Notes: generated by a model not told the origin, from the sequence alone. A stretch of 64,000 nucleotides of DNA from Pontiellaceae bacterium B1224 (GCA_029432815.1 JAROBA010000023.1:1-64000), one strand, 5' to 3'; shown: positions 7,508 to 17,378, numbered from the stretch's first letter. Program-made: numbers and translations.

Positions 7508-8650
7508 ATGAAGAAAAGTAACGTCACATTCATTGCCATCGGCATCATCGTTCTCCACATTTTTATCCTAATCTTTTTGGTCGGAACCAAAGGCGATAAG
7601 AAAGAAACTGAAAATCGCCAGTCCGCTCCCGCTCAGCAAACTGCGGAGCTCTTTTCATCATCAGCCGCGTCAGAATTCCCGATACCCGAAGTCAGCATTC
7701 CAGCCGCGCCGGAAATTGCTCCGATGCCCGAACCGGTGGCTATGCCGGTGGAGCTGGTGGAAATCAAACCCGCCGCACCGCGCGAAACCATTGCCACCAC
7801 CAGCAATCTGGCCGGATACCTGCGGGCCGACCGACCGATTAACCGCACGCGACAGGTTTTCCCCGAGCTCAAGAACGATCCCTATCAAAGCGCCATCGTT
7901 GTGGATGCCCGGACCGGAAAAATACTCTATGAAAACCGCGCGGCCGTTTATTCCTATCCGGCCAGCATCACCAAACTGATGACCATGCTGATTGTGCTCG
8001 AACAGATTGATGCCGGGGTTGTTCACCTGGACGACAAAGTGGCCATCACGCAGGATGTTGCCGGCATTGGCGGTTCCGGCGTCTATCTAGATGTGCGTGA
8101 ATCGGGAAACTTCACGGTCGAAAACATGCTTGAAGCGCTGATGATTCATTCCGCGAACGATGCCGCAGCCGCGCTTGCCATCCATGTGGCCGGTTCAACG
8201 GATGCCTTCGTGGACATGATGAATCAGAAAGCCCGGGAACTCGGCATGAACTCAACGACCTATCATTCACCCCACGGACTTCCGCCGGGCGACGGAAAAC
8301 AACCGGATATCAGCACGGCCTACGATGTGGCCATCCTCAGCCTGGCCGCTCTGCGCCACCCGCAAACGCTGAATTACACCAGCACGAAACTTACGTATCT
8401 CCCCCTTTCGTCAATCCGCAATGAAGAATTCATGCTCGCGAATCGAAATGCACTGGTTGGCAAAAAGCCCTATCAAGGCTGTGACGGGCTGAAAACCGGG
8501 TATCACTCTGCCGGCGGCTCGTCGCTTACCGCCACCGCAAAACGCGGCAACAATCGCGTTGTAGCCGTGGTACTGGGATGCCCGAATAAAAATGTGCGCG
8601 ACACTGAAATCCGCAAACTGCTTGATAAAGGTTTTGACGCCGTAAATTAG
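7508..8650 (+). CDS. dacA: D-alanyl-D-alanine carboxypeptidase (S11, PBP5-like)
   Basis: Peptidoglycan enzyme that removes the terminal D-Ala from stem pentapeptides in the periplasm. All three penicillin-binding motifs are present: SITK (Ser153, Lys156), SAN (215-217) and KTG (329-331). The N-terminus is a membrane anchor (about residues 5-27) followed by a Pro/Ala-rich linker of some 80 residues, so the catalytic domain is tethered outside the inner membrane. The C-terminal anchoring domain of PBP5 is missing, as in short S11 members. Divergent from the DUF2589 cassette and convergent with rnfD, 24 bp away. Confidence 0.92.
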   Translation: MKKSNVTFIAIGIIVLHIFILIFLVGTKGDKKETENRQSAPAQQTAELFSSSAASEFPIPEVSIPAAPEIAPMPEPVAMPVELVEIKPAAPRETIATTSNLAGYLRADRPINRTRQVFPELKNDPYQSAIVVDARTGKILYENRAAVYSYPASITKLMTMLIVLEQIDAGVVHLDDKVAITQDVAGIGGSGVYLDVRESGNFTVENMLEALMIHSANDAAAALAIHVAGSTDAFVDMMNQKARELGMNSTTYHSPHGLPPGDGKQPDISTAYDVAILSLAALRHPQTLNYTSTKLTYLPLSSIRNEEFMLANRNALVGKKPYQGCDGLKTGYHSAGGSSLTATAKRGNNRVVAVVLGCPNKNVRDTEIRKLLDKGFDAVN

Positions 8651-8674
8651 GGAATGCTCGCCGGAGCCTGATTT

Positions 8675-9634
8675 CTAGTCTCTTGCCGATTGACGCATAC
8701 GCCTTTGCAACTGCTTTCCACGCACCTCGAAGGCAAGGTGATCGAGTAAAGGAGCGCAGAGATTTCCAAGCAGGACCGCATAGACAATCGCTTCGGTGTA
8801 AAACGTAAACTCGCGGATCAGCGCATTACTGATTCCGATAATGAGACCGCAGATCATCTGCCCGCTTTTGCTCATGGGTGTGGAGACTGGATCGGCCACA
8901 ATAAAAACCGCACTGAACAGGATCGCAGCGGAGAGCAGATTGAAGAGCAGCGAGTTTCCAAAAACGGCGGAGGTAATGCTGAACGAAAGCAGGAAAAAGA
9001 GCGGTATGCGCCAGCCGATGATGCCCTTCCAGCAAAGTAGACCGCCGAGCAAGAGAATCAAAAGCGGGAAGGTTTCCCCGGGGCTGCCGGGCACGAGCAA
9101 AAACAGGCCTTCCCACGTTCCGTCAATTTTACTGAACAGCCATTCCGACCACTCGAGCGGGAAGCCTTCGGAGCGATACAGCTCCTGCGGCGTGGCCGTG
9201 GAAATAACGTCCACCGTCGGCGTGCCCCAATTTACAGTCTGCGCCGGATAGACCAGCATCAGAAAAAGCCGCCCGACCATGGCGGCATTGAACCGCAGCG
9301 GACTTCCAACCATTGGAAGTTTCACAATCCAGACGGCAATCAGAATAGAAAACAGCATCGGAAGAAACGGCATCGTGGGCGGGACGCTAGCGGCAATCAG
9401 CGCCGCAGTAAAACCGGAACCCATACAGACGAGTCGGCGCTTTCGTTTCACGATCAGGGTATAAACGGTTTCAGCCATCATGCCGAGCAGGGCATAACCA
9501 ATCAGCCGCCACACAAATGTGGAATCGTAGAGCGCACTGTATATTGAACAGGGAACCAGCAACGCGAGCATCGCCCACGCGGCCATGGCCGATGAACGGG
9601 ACCCGATTCGGATGAAAGGGCTTTGCACGCTCAT
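8675..9634 (-). CDS. rnfD: RnfD/NqrB-like membrane subunit
   Basis: Polytopic membrane protein (319 aa) of the RnfD/NqrB family, a flavin-bearing subunit of ion-translocating ferredoxin:NAD oxidoreductase. It has the expected run of hydrophobic helices and the conserved FNAAMVGRLF. The region VISTATPQELY holds a Thr in the position where RnfD is flavinylated, though the motif is not the canonical SGAT. It follows rnfC after a 97-bp gap that contains a REP hairpin. A 15-bp palindrome lies inside at 9304. Confidence 0.88.
   Translation of the reverse strand: MSVQSPFIRIGSRSSAMAAWAMLALLVPCSIYSALYDSTFVWRLIGYALLGMMAETVYTLIVKRKRRLVCMGSGFTAALIAASVPPTMPFLPMLFSILIAVWIVKLPMVGSPLRFNAAMVGRLFLMLVYPAQTVNWGTPTVDVISTATPQELYRSEGFPLEWSEWLFSKIDGTWEGLFLLVPGSPGETFPLLILLLGGLLCWKGIIGWRIPLFFLLSFSITSAVFGNSLLFNLLSAAILFSAVFIVADPVSTPMSKSGQMICGLIIGISNALIREFTFYTEAIVYAVLLGNLCAPLLDHLAFEVRGKQLQRRMRQSARD
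9304..9318. repeat. 15-bp palindrome
   Basis: Perfect copy with centre CCA inside rnfD (encodes KLPMVGSP). Confidence 0.9.
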
Positions 9635-9652
9635 TTTTCTCCTCGCCAGGAA

Positions 9653-9676
9653 CGCGATGAGGGCGTCGCGTCTACG
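9653..9676. repeat. REP-like hairpin (GCGAYGAGGGCGTCGC type)
   Basis: Inverted arms CGCGA (9653-9657) and TCGCG (9666-9670) followed by TCTACG, in the rnfC-rnfD gap. The same sequence occurs twice more as an inverted pair at 38100-38176. Confidence 0.8.
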
Positions 9677-9731
9677 CTAGCAGTCATACCCGACCGACCA
9701 ATCGGAAATCGGAAATCATCAATCAAAAATG

Positions 9732-10760
9732 TCAGAGACATTGTTTCCCCTTTTCCAATGTCTGGACGAGCGGGATGCCGGAGGGGCAGACGGCCGAGCA
9801 GACGCCGCAGAGAAAGCATTCGCTCATTTGTCCTTTAAAGGCATTGCCCCCTGTTTTTCCTTTTCTGATTTTTTCCGTGAGCGTGAACGGATGTAAACCG
9901 AGCGGACAGGCGGTGTTGCAGACTCCGCAGCGGGTGCAGGGGCGCTCTTCCCGAAAGGCTACATCGCGTTTGAGAATAAAAATGGAAATTGTGGTTTTTT
10001 CAATGGTCGATGATTTGGAGATCTCTTTGCCCATCATGATTCCGGAGTCGGAAATCAGATGTATACCGGAATCGTATGGGAGCTTGTAGAGGTCCAGCAG
10101 TTCGCTCACAGAAATGCCAACCGGTACGATAATGTTTTTATAGAAACCGGTGGAAGGCATAGCGAGCGTGAGCGGGCGTTCGACCACGGGAATACCATCG
10201 ACGATGGCGCGGCCGACGGCGCGCAATGACACCACATTCTGAATGAGAAATCCGAATTCGTAAGGTCGGCTGCCGGGCGGAGGGCATTTTCCGGTCAGTC
10301 TTTTCAGGATGAGCTTTTCCGCACCGGCCGGATATTTATCGGGAAAGGAGAGGATCTCGAACTCGCTATAGAGTTTATTCACCTCAGCGACAAATTCAGG
10401 ATTGTGCTGCACAGCTAGTATGACTTTGGTTGCGCCGACGACTTTAGCGCAGGCGGCAGCTCCGGCGGCAACCCAGAGCGAATCGTTCAGCAACACTGAT
10501 TTATCGATACTGCTGCCCGGCTCACACTCGACTCCATTGATGACGAGTGTATGTGAATGACGATTGGCCCACAGTTTTTCCGAGGCGGGGAAACCGCCGC
10601 CCCCCATGCCAATCAGGCCAATTTCGTCGAGGAAGGCAGGAAAGGTTTTCGGATCGATTTCATCGATGCCGGAATAGATTCGTTCGGGCCGGGGAAACGG
10701 GGTTTCCAAGGTCCGGAAATCGGCAGGAATCTTCCAGTCAATCTTGATGGTTCGCAGCAT
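9732..10760 (-). CDS. rnfC: RnfC-like iron-sulfur/flavin electron-transfer subunit
   Basis: Cytoplasm-facing subunit that accepts electrons from NADH or passes them from ferredoxin in the Rnf complex. The glycine-rich nucleotide-binding stretch GLIGMGGGGFPASEKL is near residue 50 and INGVECEPG follows. Two [4Fe-4S] motifs close the protein: CTRCGVCNTACP (about residue 273) and CFLCGVCSAVCP (about 315). At 342 aa it is shorter than typical RnfC (about 440 or more), lacking most of the N-terminal domain and any long C-terminal tail. Three bases separate it from rnfG. Palindrome variants at 9753 and 10704 lie inside. Confidence 0.88.
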   Translation of the reverse strand: MLRTIKIDWKIPADFRTLETPFPRPERIYSGIDEIDPKTFPAFLDEIGLIGMGGGGFPASEKLWANRHSHTLVINGVECEPGSSIDKSVLLNDSLWVAAGAAACAKVVGATKVILAVQHNPEFVAEVNKLYSEFEILSFPDKYPAGAEKLILKRLTGKCPPPGSRPYEFGFLIQNVVSLRAVGRAIVDGIPVVERPLTLAMPSTGFYKNIIVPVGISVSELLDLYKLPYDSGIHLISDSGIMMGKEISKSSTIEKTTISIFILKRDVAFREERPCTRCGVCNTACPLGLHPFTLTEKIRKGKTGGNAFKGQMSECFLCGVCSAVCPSGIPLVQTLEKGKQCL

Positions 10761-10763
10761 AGC

Positions 10764-11273
10764 TTATTTTTGTTCGGCCCACTTGGGCACGGTTTCCATC
10801 TGCAGAGCTATATGGCGCGCCATATAGTTCAGATAGCCGGATGTTTTTATTCCATATCGGGTGGCCCCCGACAAGGCGTCGACCGCCGACTTTTCTGCAT
10901 GGGGATCGAAGGGAATGTTCTGGAACTGCTCCAGCACGGAAAGGATCTGCTTGCGGTCTTTTGCGTTTTTAATCTTTCCAATGTCTGGAAACGCGGCCTC
11001 GCGCAGGATGTAGCCGCTATCGATTTTATCGACCACCACGACACCGGTGATAGTTTTAAACGATTCAATTTCGCGATAAGCCACACCGGTTTTCGGGGCG
11101 CCGTTTTCATCAAATCCGAGATAGACACGTTTGATTACGCGGGAATAGGGATCCTCCGATTCGGCAATCGAAAGGCCGGACAGAGCCTGATCAATCGTCT
11201 GCTGCAGCTGCGCATCAGTTCCAAAGGAAAGGACCGGCATCAACAGGGCTAATGTGAGGGTGTGCTTTAGCAT
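10764..11273 (-). CDS. rnfG: RnfG-like FMN-binding protein
   Basis: Periplasmic subunit with covalently bound FMN. A signal or anchor helix (MLKHTLTLALLMPVLSFG) is followed by an FMN-binding domain, and the flavinylation motif SGAT occurs in VDALSGATRYG. The 169-aa form starting at 11273 is preferred because GGAG lies 8 nt upstream; a longer in-frame extension is unsupported. First gene of rnfG-rnfC-rnfD. An ApbE flavin transferase, needed to attach FMN, is not in the window. Confidence 0.87.
   Translation of the reverse strand: MLKHTLTLALLMPVLSFGTDAQLQQTIDQALSGLSIAESEDPYSRVIKRVYLGFDENGAPKTGVAYREIESFKTITGVVVVDKIDSGYILREAAFPDIGKIKNAKDRKQILSVLEQFQNIPFDPHAEKSAVDALSGATRYGIKTSGYLNYMARHIALQMETVPKWAEQK
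10976..10990. repeat. Variant 15-bp palindrome
   Basis: TTCCAATGTCTGGAA inside rnfG (encodes FPDIGKI); Y10 is C. Confidence 0.8.
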
Positions 11274-11340
11274 ACAAGTACTCCATAAATAGGAACGACA
11301 CAGGATAGGGTCTTCGAAGGAAGGCATACAGGATTAATTA

Positions 11341-11355
11341 TTCCAAAGTTTGGAA
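11341..11355. repeat. 15-bp palindrome
   Basis: Perfect copy with centre AGT in the 278-bp region between the divergent rnfG and gap genes. Confidence 0.9.
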
Positions 11356-11472
11356 ATAAAAACAACGGACCTAACCGGATCGAAATATTAATGCAACCTG
11401 TTGGACAGGAATTTGAAAGAGGGGCTTCTCTCTAATCGGTATTTTTAGAGCGAAAAAGGCCTCTTAAGGAGG

Positions 11473-11501
11473 TTGACGGGGAAAAACAGGTTGGGTATTG
11501 T
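11473..11501 (+). promoter_or_regulatory. Sigma70-type promoter of gap
   Basis: TTGACG (11473-11478), 17-bp spacer, TATTGT (11496-11501), 50 bp before the gap start codon. Confidence 0.6.
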
Positions 11502-11545
11502 TCGCGCTCATTTTAACAGAAACACCAGTTTCTAACCTAAAATAA

Positions 11546-12556
<1,011 letters not shown>

Positions 12557-12577
12557 CCCCAATCGATTCTTCGATTC

Positions 12578-12612
12578 AAAAGGCGTCCCGCTCGCGGGGC
12601 GCTTTTTTGTTT
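12578..12612 (+). terminator. Terminator of gap
   Basis: Hairpin GCGTCCCG / CGGGGCGC with a short CTCG loop, followed by TTTTTTG. It lies about 25 bp after the gap stop codon. Confidence 0.88.
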
Positions 12613-12657
12613 TCGAATGGTTTTATTTCGTCGGAGGCAGCTCGGGCTGTATTGATT

Positions 12658-13251
12658 TTAAAATCCAGCGCCAACACCGATGCTGAAGAAGGGTTGCCAG
12701 TCGTCGTAGGGCGAGCTGTCGTCCTGCCACACATCAAACAGGATCTGGACATTCACCCAGGTTCGTTCACTGAGGGGTTGGATAAGACCTCCGCCCATAA
12801 ATACAAATGGAACCCATTCACGTTCTGAGCTGCCGTTGAGGTAGAACGATTCATAGTTATAGGTAGCCGCTTCCACCTGCGCATAGAACTTCGGCGTGAC
12901 AAGATATCTCCCGAAAACGCTGCCGCCATACGTGCTGGTGGTATAGCTCCTGTTCGCATAGCGGTCATCCTGAATGTAATTGTACTGAAGCTTGATACCG
13001 GCCGCAAATTTGGGCGTCACTTTATAACCGATCATGGGTTCGATGCCGATTACCGTATAACTTCCGAAAGACAGGTTGATATACCCGCCGTAAAAGAAGT
13101 TGTCTCTGATGTCGGCCTTAGGTTTTGACGTGGTTCGCTTACTCTTTACAGCGGTCGTTTCTTTAGTTGCGGGCTCTGCAACATCTTCAGCGAATGCATG
13201 CAACCCGCCAGCCAGTACCAATACAAACAGCGTGCTCATTATTTTTTTCAT
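12658..13251 (-). CDS. Outer-membrane beta-barrel protein
   Basis: Secreted protein of about 197 aa. A signal peptide (MKKIMSTLFVLVLAGGLHAFA) is followed by a Lys/Thr-rich linker and then alternating hydrophobic strands rich in Tyr, Gly and Phe (for example YGGYINLSFGSY, FAAGIKLQYNYIQ, FYAQVEAATYNYES), ending in GVGAGF with a terminal Phe, the usual beta-barrel signal. This resembles OmpA-like or OmpW-like small porins. The start at 13251 has AAGGAG 10 nt upstream; an ATG at 13260 is nearly on the Shine-Dalgarno. Role unknown. Confidence 0.8.
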   Translation of the reverse strand: MKKIMSTLFVLVLAGGLHAFAEDVAEPATKETTAVKSKRTTSKPKADIRDNFFYGGYINLSFGSYTVIGIEPMIGYKVTPKFAAGIKLQYNYIQDDRYANRSYTTSTYGGSVFGRYLVTPKFYAQVEAATYNYESFYLNGSSEREWVPFVFMGGGLIQPLSERTWVNVQILFDVWQDDSSPYDDWQPFFSIGVGAGF

Positions 13252-13372
13252 CGAATCCATTCTCCTTTTCCCGGCTTCCATTAACCCAAAGCAATACCAA
13301 GTTCTCGGCGTAATGTTAGACCACATTCTTACGAAAGCTTCCCGAACGTGAACTTTCATTTTTCGAATCCGC

Positions 13373-13398
13373 AAAAAAAAGGCGCCCCGAAGGACGCC
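13373..13398 (-). terminator. Terminator of pnp
   Basis: GGCG-CCCC-GAAG-GGA-CGCC type hairpin at 13381-13398, followed on the minus strand by eight T (13373-13380), just after the pnp stop codon. Confidence 0.85.
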
Positions 13399-13406
13399 CT
13401 TTGCAG

Positions 13407-13421
13407 TTCCAGGGTTTGGAA
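13407..13421. repeat. Variant 15-bp palindrome
   Basis: TTCCAGGGTTTGGAA between the pnp stop codon and its terminator. Confidence 0.8.
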
Positions 13422-13422
13422 C

Positions 13423-15531
13423 TTATTCGCCGGCTTCAGCAGCAGCGTCGTTCAGCGCAGCCTTGCGGCTGAGGCGTACACGACCCTGGTTGTCGATGTC
13501 GATACACTTGACCGTCATCGCATCGCCCGGCTTGCAGATTGAATCGACAGAATCGATTCGCTCATTAGCCATTTCGGAGATGTGAACCAGACCTTCTTTG
13601 CCCGGCATACATTCAACAAACGCACCGAAGTCCTTAACCGCAATCACCTTACCCTGATAAGTACGGCCGATTTCGATTTCAGCGGTCAGTGCATTCACTT
13701 CGCGGATCGCGGATTCCATGGCTTCCGCATCAACGGCGAAGATGTTAACCGTTCCGTCTTCCTGAATGTCGATCTGTGCACCGGTGCTTTCGGTGATCGC
13801 ACGGATGTGCTTTCCGCCCGGTCCAATCAGGGCACCGATCTTTTCAGGATCGATCTTAACGGTGGTGATGCGCGGTGCCGTTGCAGCCAGCTCCTCACGC
13901 GGAGCTGCAATAATCTGCTCCATCTGGTCGAGAATATCGCAACGTCCCTTGCGGGCAATTTCGAAGGCTTCCGCAACCTGATCCCAGTCCATACCGTGTA
14001 CTTTCAGGTCAACCTGGAAACCGGTAATTCCTTTACGGGTACCGACTACTTTGAAGTCCATGTCGCCGCAGTGATCTTCAACACCGAGGATGTCGATAAC
14101 CTGTGTGGATTTTCCCTTTCCGTCTGTAAACAGACCGACCGAGATTCCGGCAACCGGAGCTTTCAGCGGAACACCGGCATCCATCAGTGCCAGACAGCCG
14201 CCGCAGGCCGAGCCCATGGAAGAGGAACCGTTGGAGCCCATCACTTCTGAAACCACACGTACGGTGTAGGGGAATTCGTCCGGCATAACCGGAGCAATGG
14301 AGCGTTCAGCCAGGTTACCATGGCCGATTTCGCGGCGGCTGGTCATTCCGAGGCGACCACACTCACCCACCGAGTAAGGCGGGAAGTTGTAGTGCAGGAT
14401 AAAGTTCTTTTCGTCAACGCCGCCGGTGACGGCATCAAAGCGCTGAGACTCTTTGGTGGTACCGAGGGTAACCGTACAAAGGGTCTGGGTTTCGCCACGG
14501 CCGAATACGGCAGAACCGTGCAGCTGCGGGAGAACGCCGACCTGACAGTCGAGTTCGCGGATTTCGAGCATGCCGCGGCCACCGATACGGGTTTCGTCGT
14601 CGAGTACGTTCAAGCGAACGGTTTCGATTTCCAGATCGTGGAACGCGTGGAAGAATTCATCTTCGGTCATTTCTTCGAAAAGCGCTTCCATCTGCGGTTT
14701 CAGTTCTGCTTTCAGCGCATTAACAGCGTCCTGACGCTCGAGCTTTCCACCGATTTTCATCAGTTCTTTGAACTTTTCGCCAACGAGCTCGCGGGCTTTG
14801 TCCAGCAGGGTGGTGTCTTTCGGCTCCGGAGAATAAACCTTTTCGGGCATTCCGAGTTCAGCGCGAAGCTTCAGCTGTCCGTCGATAATTTTAACGACTT
14901 CAGCGTGGGCTGTTTTCATCGCTTCAATAAATTCGGCTTCCGGAACTTCTTTAGCAGAACCTTCAATCATCATGACTTTATCGCGGGCGCCGCAATAGGT
15001 CAGATCCAGATCGCTGGCAGCCAGCTGATCGTGGTTCGGGTTGATGATCCATTCGCCGTCGTTGCGGACGATACGAACAGCACCGATCGGTCCGTCAAAC
15101 GGAAGGTCGGTCAGAGTCAGAGCAGTAGACGCCGCATTCACACTGAGGACGTCGGTGTCGAGCGTGCCGTCGCAGCTGACGAGCATGTTGTTGATCTGAA
15201 CTTCACGGTGGAAGTTGTCCGGGAACAGGGTCCGGATCGGACGGTCTGTTACACGCATGGTGAGGATTTCCTTCTCGGAAGGACGGGCCTCACGCTTAAT
15301 GTAGCCCCCTGGGAAACGGCCGGCTGCATAAAACTTTTCACGATATTCCACCTGCAACGGGAAGAAGTCGCATCCTTCGCGCGGTTCGTTGGCTGCAGTT
15401 ACGGCGGAGAAAACAATGTTTTCGCCGATGCCACAGGTTACGGAACCCGCGGCTTGTTTGGCCAGAAGGCCGGTTTCGAGCGTCATGGTTTTTCCACCGA
15501 CCTCGAATTCTACTTTGGTTGTACCCTTCAT
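13423..15531 (-). CDS. pnp: Polyribonucleotide nucleotidyltransferase (PNPase)
   Basis: Phosphorolytic 3'-5' exoribonuclease of the mRNA degradosome. At 702 aa it holds the full set: RNase PH-like domain 1, helical linker, RNase PH-like domain 2 with TSRREIGHGNLAERS, a KH domain with IGALIGPGGKHIRAI (about residue 565) and a C-terminal S1 domain with DFGAFVECMPGKEGLVHIS. It lies downstream of rpsO on the same strand with a 158-bp gap, the classic rpsO-pnp arrangement in which PNPase regulates its own leader. Palindrome and terminator follow the stop. Confidence 0.97.
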   Translation of the reverse strand: MKGTTKVEFEVGGKTMTLETGLLAKQAAGSVTCGIGENIVFSAVTAANEPREGCDFFPLQVEYREKFYAAGRFPGGYIKREARPSEKEILTMRVTDRPIRTLFPDNFHREVQINNMLVSCDGTLDTDVLSVNAASTALTLTDLPFDGPIGAVRIVRNDGEWIINPNHDQLAASDLDLTYCGARDKVMMIEGSAKEVPEAEFIEAMKTAHAEVVKIIDGQLKLRAELGMPEKVYSPEPKDTTLLDKARELVGEKFKELMKIGGKLERQDAVNALKAELKPQMEALFEEMTEDEFFHAFHDLEIETVRLNVLDDETRIGGRGMLEIRELDCQVGVLPQLHGSAVFGRGETQTLCTVTLGTTKESQRFDAVTGGVDEKNFILHYNFPPYSVGECGRLGMTSRREIGHGNLAERSIAPVMPDEFPYTVRVVSEVMGSNGSSSMGSACGGCLALMDAGVPLKAPVAGISVGLFTDGKGKSTQVIDILGVEDHCGDMDFKVVGTRKGITGFQVDLKVHGMDWDQVAEAFEIARKGRCDILDQMEQIIAAPREELAATAPRITTVKIDPEKIGALIGPGGKHIRAITESTGAQIDIQEDGTVNIFAVDAEAMESAIREVNALTAEIEIGRTYQGKVIAVKDFGAFVECMPGKEGLVHISEMANERIDSVDSICKPGDAMTVKCIDIDNQGRVRLSRKAALNDAAAEAGE

Positions 15532-15622
15532 AATAATAATTGCGCCCTTGCTTTTTTATGTTCTGAAGAGCGCACCTTTCCTTGTTTTTTGCCACCCCAA
15601 TGGCGGCGTTTATAAACGAAGC

Positions 15623-15649
15623 AAGCCCTTTACTTGTGATAAAGGGCTT
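15623..15649 (-). terminator. rpsO-pnp intergenic hairpin
   Basis: Perfect 10-bp arms AAGCCCTTTA (15623-15632) and TAAAGGGCTT (15640-15649) with a 7-nt loop. No long T-run follows on the minus strand, so it may be a partial terminator or the RNase processing hairpin known at this position in other bacteria. Confidence 0.7.
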
Positions 15650-15689
15650 ACATACGAATTACGGATTTTCGAGCATCCGTTTCAAACGA

Positions 15690-15953
15690 CTATTTACGCA
15701 GGCCGAGCTTAGCAATCAGCTCTTTATAACGTGCATCGTCCTTTTTCTGCAGATAAGTCAGCAATTTCCGGCGCTTGTTAACCATCATAATGAGGCCGCG
15801 ACGTGAACTGTGATCTTTACTGTGACTCTTAAGGTGCTCGGTCAATTCCTTGATACGTGAAGACAGAAGTGCAACCTGAACCTCTACGGAACCGGTATCC
15901 TGCTCGCCGCGCTTGAATTCGTTTTTAATTTCAGCTTTTACTGCTTGATCCAT
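15690..15953 (-). CDS. rpsO: 30S ribosomal protein S15
   Basis: Binds 16S rRNA helices near the platform early in 30S assembly. 87 aa with the family signature [20 protein letters not shown] and the C-terminal [20 protein letters not shown]. Located directly upstream of pnp. Confidence 0.97.
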   Translation of the reverse strand: MDQAVKAEIKNEFKRGEQDTGSVEVQVALLSSRIKELTEHLKSHSKDHSSRRGLIMMVNKRRKLLTYLQKKDDARYKELIAKLGLRK

Positions 15954-16062
15954 CTGTGTGGACTCCTAGTTATTATAGTTCTCTCTCAAAAAGTAAGAGC
16001 GGGACTATACGGACCGCCCCACTCCATGTAAAGCACTGTTTCTTCAGCTTTTTACGCTCAAT

Positions 16063-16077
16063 TTCCAATGCCTGGAA
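16063..16077. repeat. Variant 15-bp palindrome
   Basis: TTCCAATGCCTGGAA between rpsO and the Gre-domain gene. The identical 15-mer recurs inside that gene at 16528. Confidence 0.8.
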
Positions 16078-16104
16078 ACCAATTTTTCAGGGATTAAAAA
16101 GCAA

Positions 16105-16572
16105 TCAACTCACACCGTCGATCCGCCCCTCCATCCCCGGTCGAAAAGAATAGGTCTCGCCCACCGCCTTTCCCATCAGCGCACCGCCGACCGGCGATTC
16201 CGGGGTGATCACCGTAATTTCCCGGCCATCGACCTCAACCTCCGTGCCTCCTCCGCAATACAACAGAAAGAAAACATCCTTAAATCCATCGGTCTCCGTT
16301 TCAATCAGCGCGCCGACATCGATGGCTCGCCCGGCATAGTCCGCTGGCTTGAACGTACGCAGGTCATCCACCTGGCCCGCCAGCTTTTCAAACTGCTTCG
16401 CCAGACCGCGCGCCAAATACGACTGCTCCAACCCGCAGGTATCCCACTTCGTCTCCGCCTTCGCCTCGGCATGCGTCGCCCCTTCGGCCGCCGTCTCCTG
16501 CCCTTTCAACTGACGCCGCAACTCCTCTTCCAATGCCTGGAAAACCGCTTTCAGAATTTTCTTCTTATCCAT
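16105..16572 (-). CDS. Small GreA/GreB C-terminal-domain protein
   Basis: 155-aa protein with a short helical N-terminus and a C-terminal domain resembling the FKBP-like domain of GreA/GreB/Rnk. The recognisable part is GREITVITPESPVGGALMGK with VGETYSF after it, which in Gre factors contacts RNA polymerase. The N-terminal coiled coil with the acidic tip that drives transcript cleavage is not clear, so this may bind RNA polymerase without cleavage activity. The motif copy at 16528 encodes FQALE. Stands alone between rpsO-pnp and the EF-hand gene. Confidence 0.7.
   Translation of the reverse strand: MDKKKILKAVFQALEEELRRQLKGQETAAEGATHAEAKAETKWDTCGLEQSYLARGLAKQFEKLAGQVDDLRTFKPADYAGRAIDVGALIETETDGFKDVFFLLYCGGGTEVEVDGREITVITPESPVGGALMGKAVGETYSFRPGMEGRIDGVS
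16528..16542. repeat. Variant 15-bp palindrome
   Basis: TTCCAATGCCTGGAA, read as FQALE at the N-terminus of the Gre-domain protein. Confidence 0.8.
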
Positions 16573-16749
16573 TAGCGAATCCTATTCTGCCGGAACCCTC
16601 GGCGTCAATCCGCAGGAAGCAAAAGGGTTCTTCTCGTAATGACAGAACTGTAATGCAACAACGCCCAATAATTTATCAGATCCCGGCGTTTGGCATATAT
16701 CGATACGAAATCGATCAGGACATTAACCAAAATACCAGGAGGCAGAATC

Positions 16750-17052
16750 ATGAAAAAATTAATTGCACTCGCAGTCGTTCTATCCTCAGTTGCATTTGTT
16801 CAGGCGCAGGACGCCGAACAGAAAGAAAAAGGCGGTCCGCGCGGCCCTAAAGGCCCGATCACCGAAGAGCAGTTTGTCGCGCAGGGTCAGGCCCGAGCCG
16901 AACAAGAAGGCATTGAATTCAACGAAGCCGATGCCCGCGAAAAATTTGCAGAGCTCGATGCTGACGGCGACGGCGAACTCTCCAGAGAAGAAATGCCCAA
17001 ACGCGGCGAAAGAAAAGGACCCAAACAAGGTGACGAAGCTCCTGCTGAATAA
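16750..17052 (+). CDS. Small secreted EF-hand protein
   Basis: 100-aa exported protein. Signal peptide MKKLIALAVVLSSVAFVQA is followed by a charged, Gly/Pro/Lys-rich segment and a single canonical EF-hand loop, DADGDGELSREE (about residues 74-85), preceded by the helix AREKFAEL. Probably a periplasmic calcium-binding protein, perhaps functioning as a dimer. AGGAGG stands 7 nt before the ATG. A strong terminator follows, so it is transcribed alone. Confidence 0.85.
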   Translation: MKKLIALAVVLSSVAFVQAQDAEQKEKGGPRGPKGPITEEQFVAQGQARAEQEGIEFNEADAREKFAELDADGDGELSREEMPKRGERKGPKQGDEAPAE

Positions 17053-17070
17053 TTCCACCTTTTCTAACCC

Positions 17071-17099
17071 ATCCGGGATAGTACATCCCGGATTTTTTT
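17071..17099 (+). terminator. Terminator of the EF-hand gene
   Basis: Perfect 9-bp arms ATCCGGGAT (17071-17079) and ATCCCGGAT (17085-17093), 5-nt loop, followed by seven T. Confidence 0.93.
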
Positions 17100-17161
17100 A
17101 TATCAACCAAACCCAGCCCTGCCGCACCCCATTACGAAACCGCAATCAACATTTGAATATC

Positions 17162-17176
17162 TTCCAGGGATTGGAA
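17162..17176. repeat. Variant 15-bp palindrome
   Basis: TTCCAGGGATTGGAA in the intergenic region before the GH28-like gene. Confidence 0.8.
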
Positions 17177-17378
17177 CTGCTCGATGTACAGCATGAACAT
17201 GCTCGGGGTTGAAGACGAACAGAAGATTTCCTGTGCAGCTTTCCGGCCGATACGAAACGGACCGTTTGATTTACAGTCCACCCTCCTTCCTCTCACATTT
17301 ATCTTTTATACCGGCATATCCGGATGCATTCTAATCGCTGGCAGGACGCATCCGCAACCCAACCGCTGGATATCAGCT

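Larger units (their letters stand above)
17053..17378. other. Intergenic between EF-hand and GH28-like genes
   Basis: Holds the EF-hand terminator and one palindrome at 17162. An open frame runs through the rest into the GH28-like gene but has no plausible signal peptide or ribosome-binding site before 17379; no other feature seen. Confidence 0.6.

Noticed and set aside
14320-15615. 431-codon open frame on the plus strand opposite pnp
   Set aside because: It is the antisense of a certain gene (PNPase), with His/Phe/Val-rich composition typical of a mirror frame and no family resemblance.
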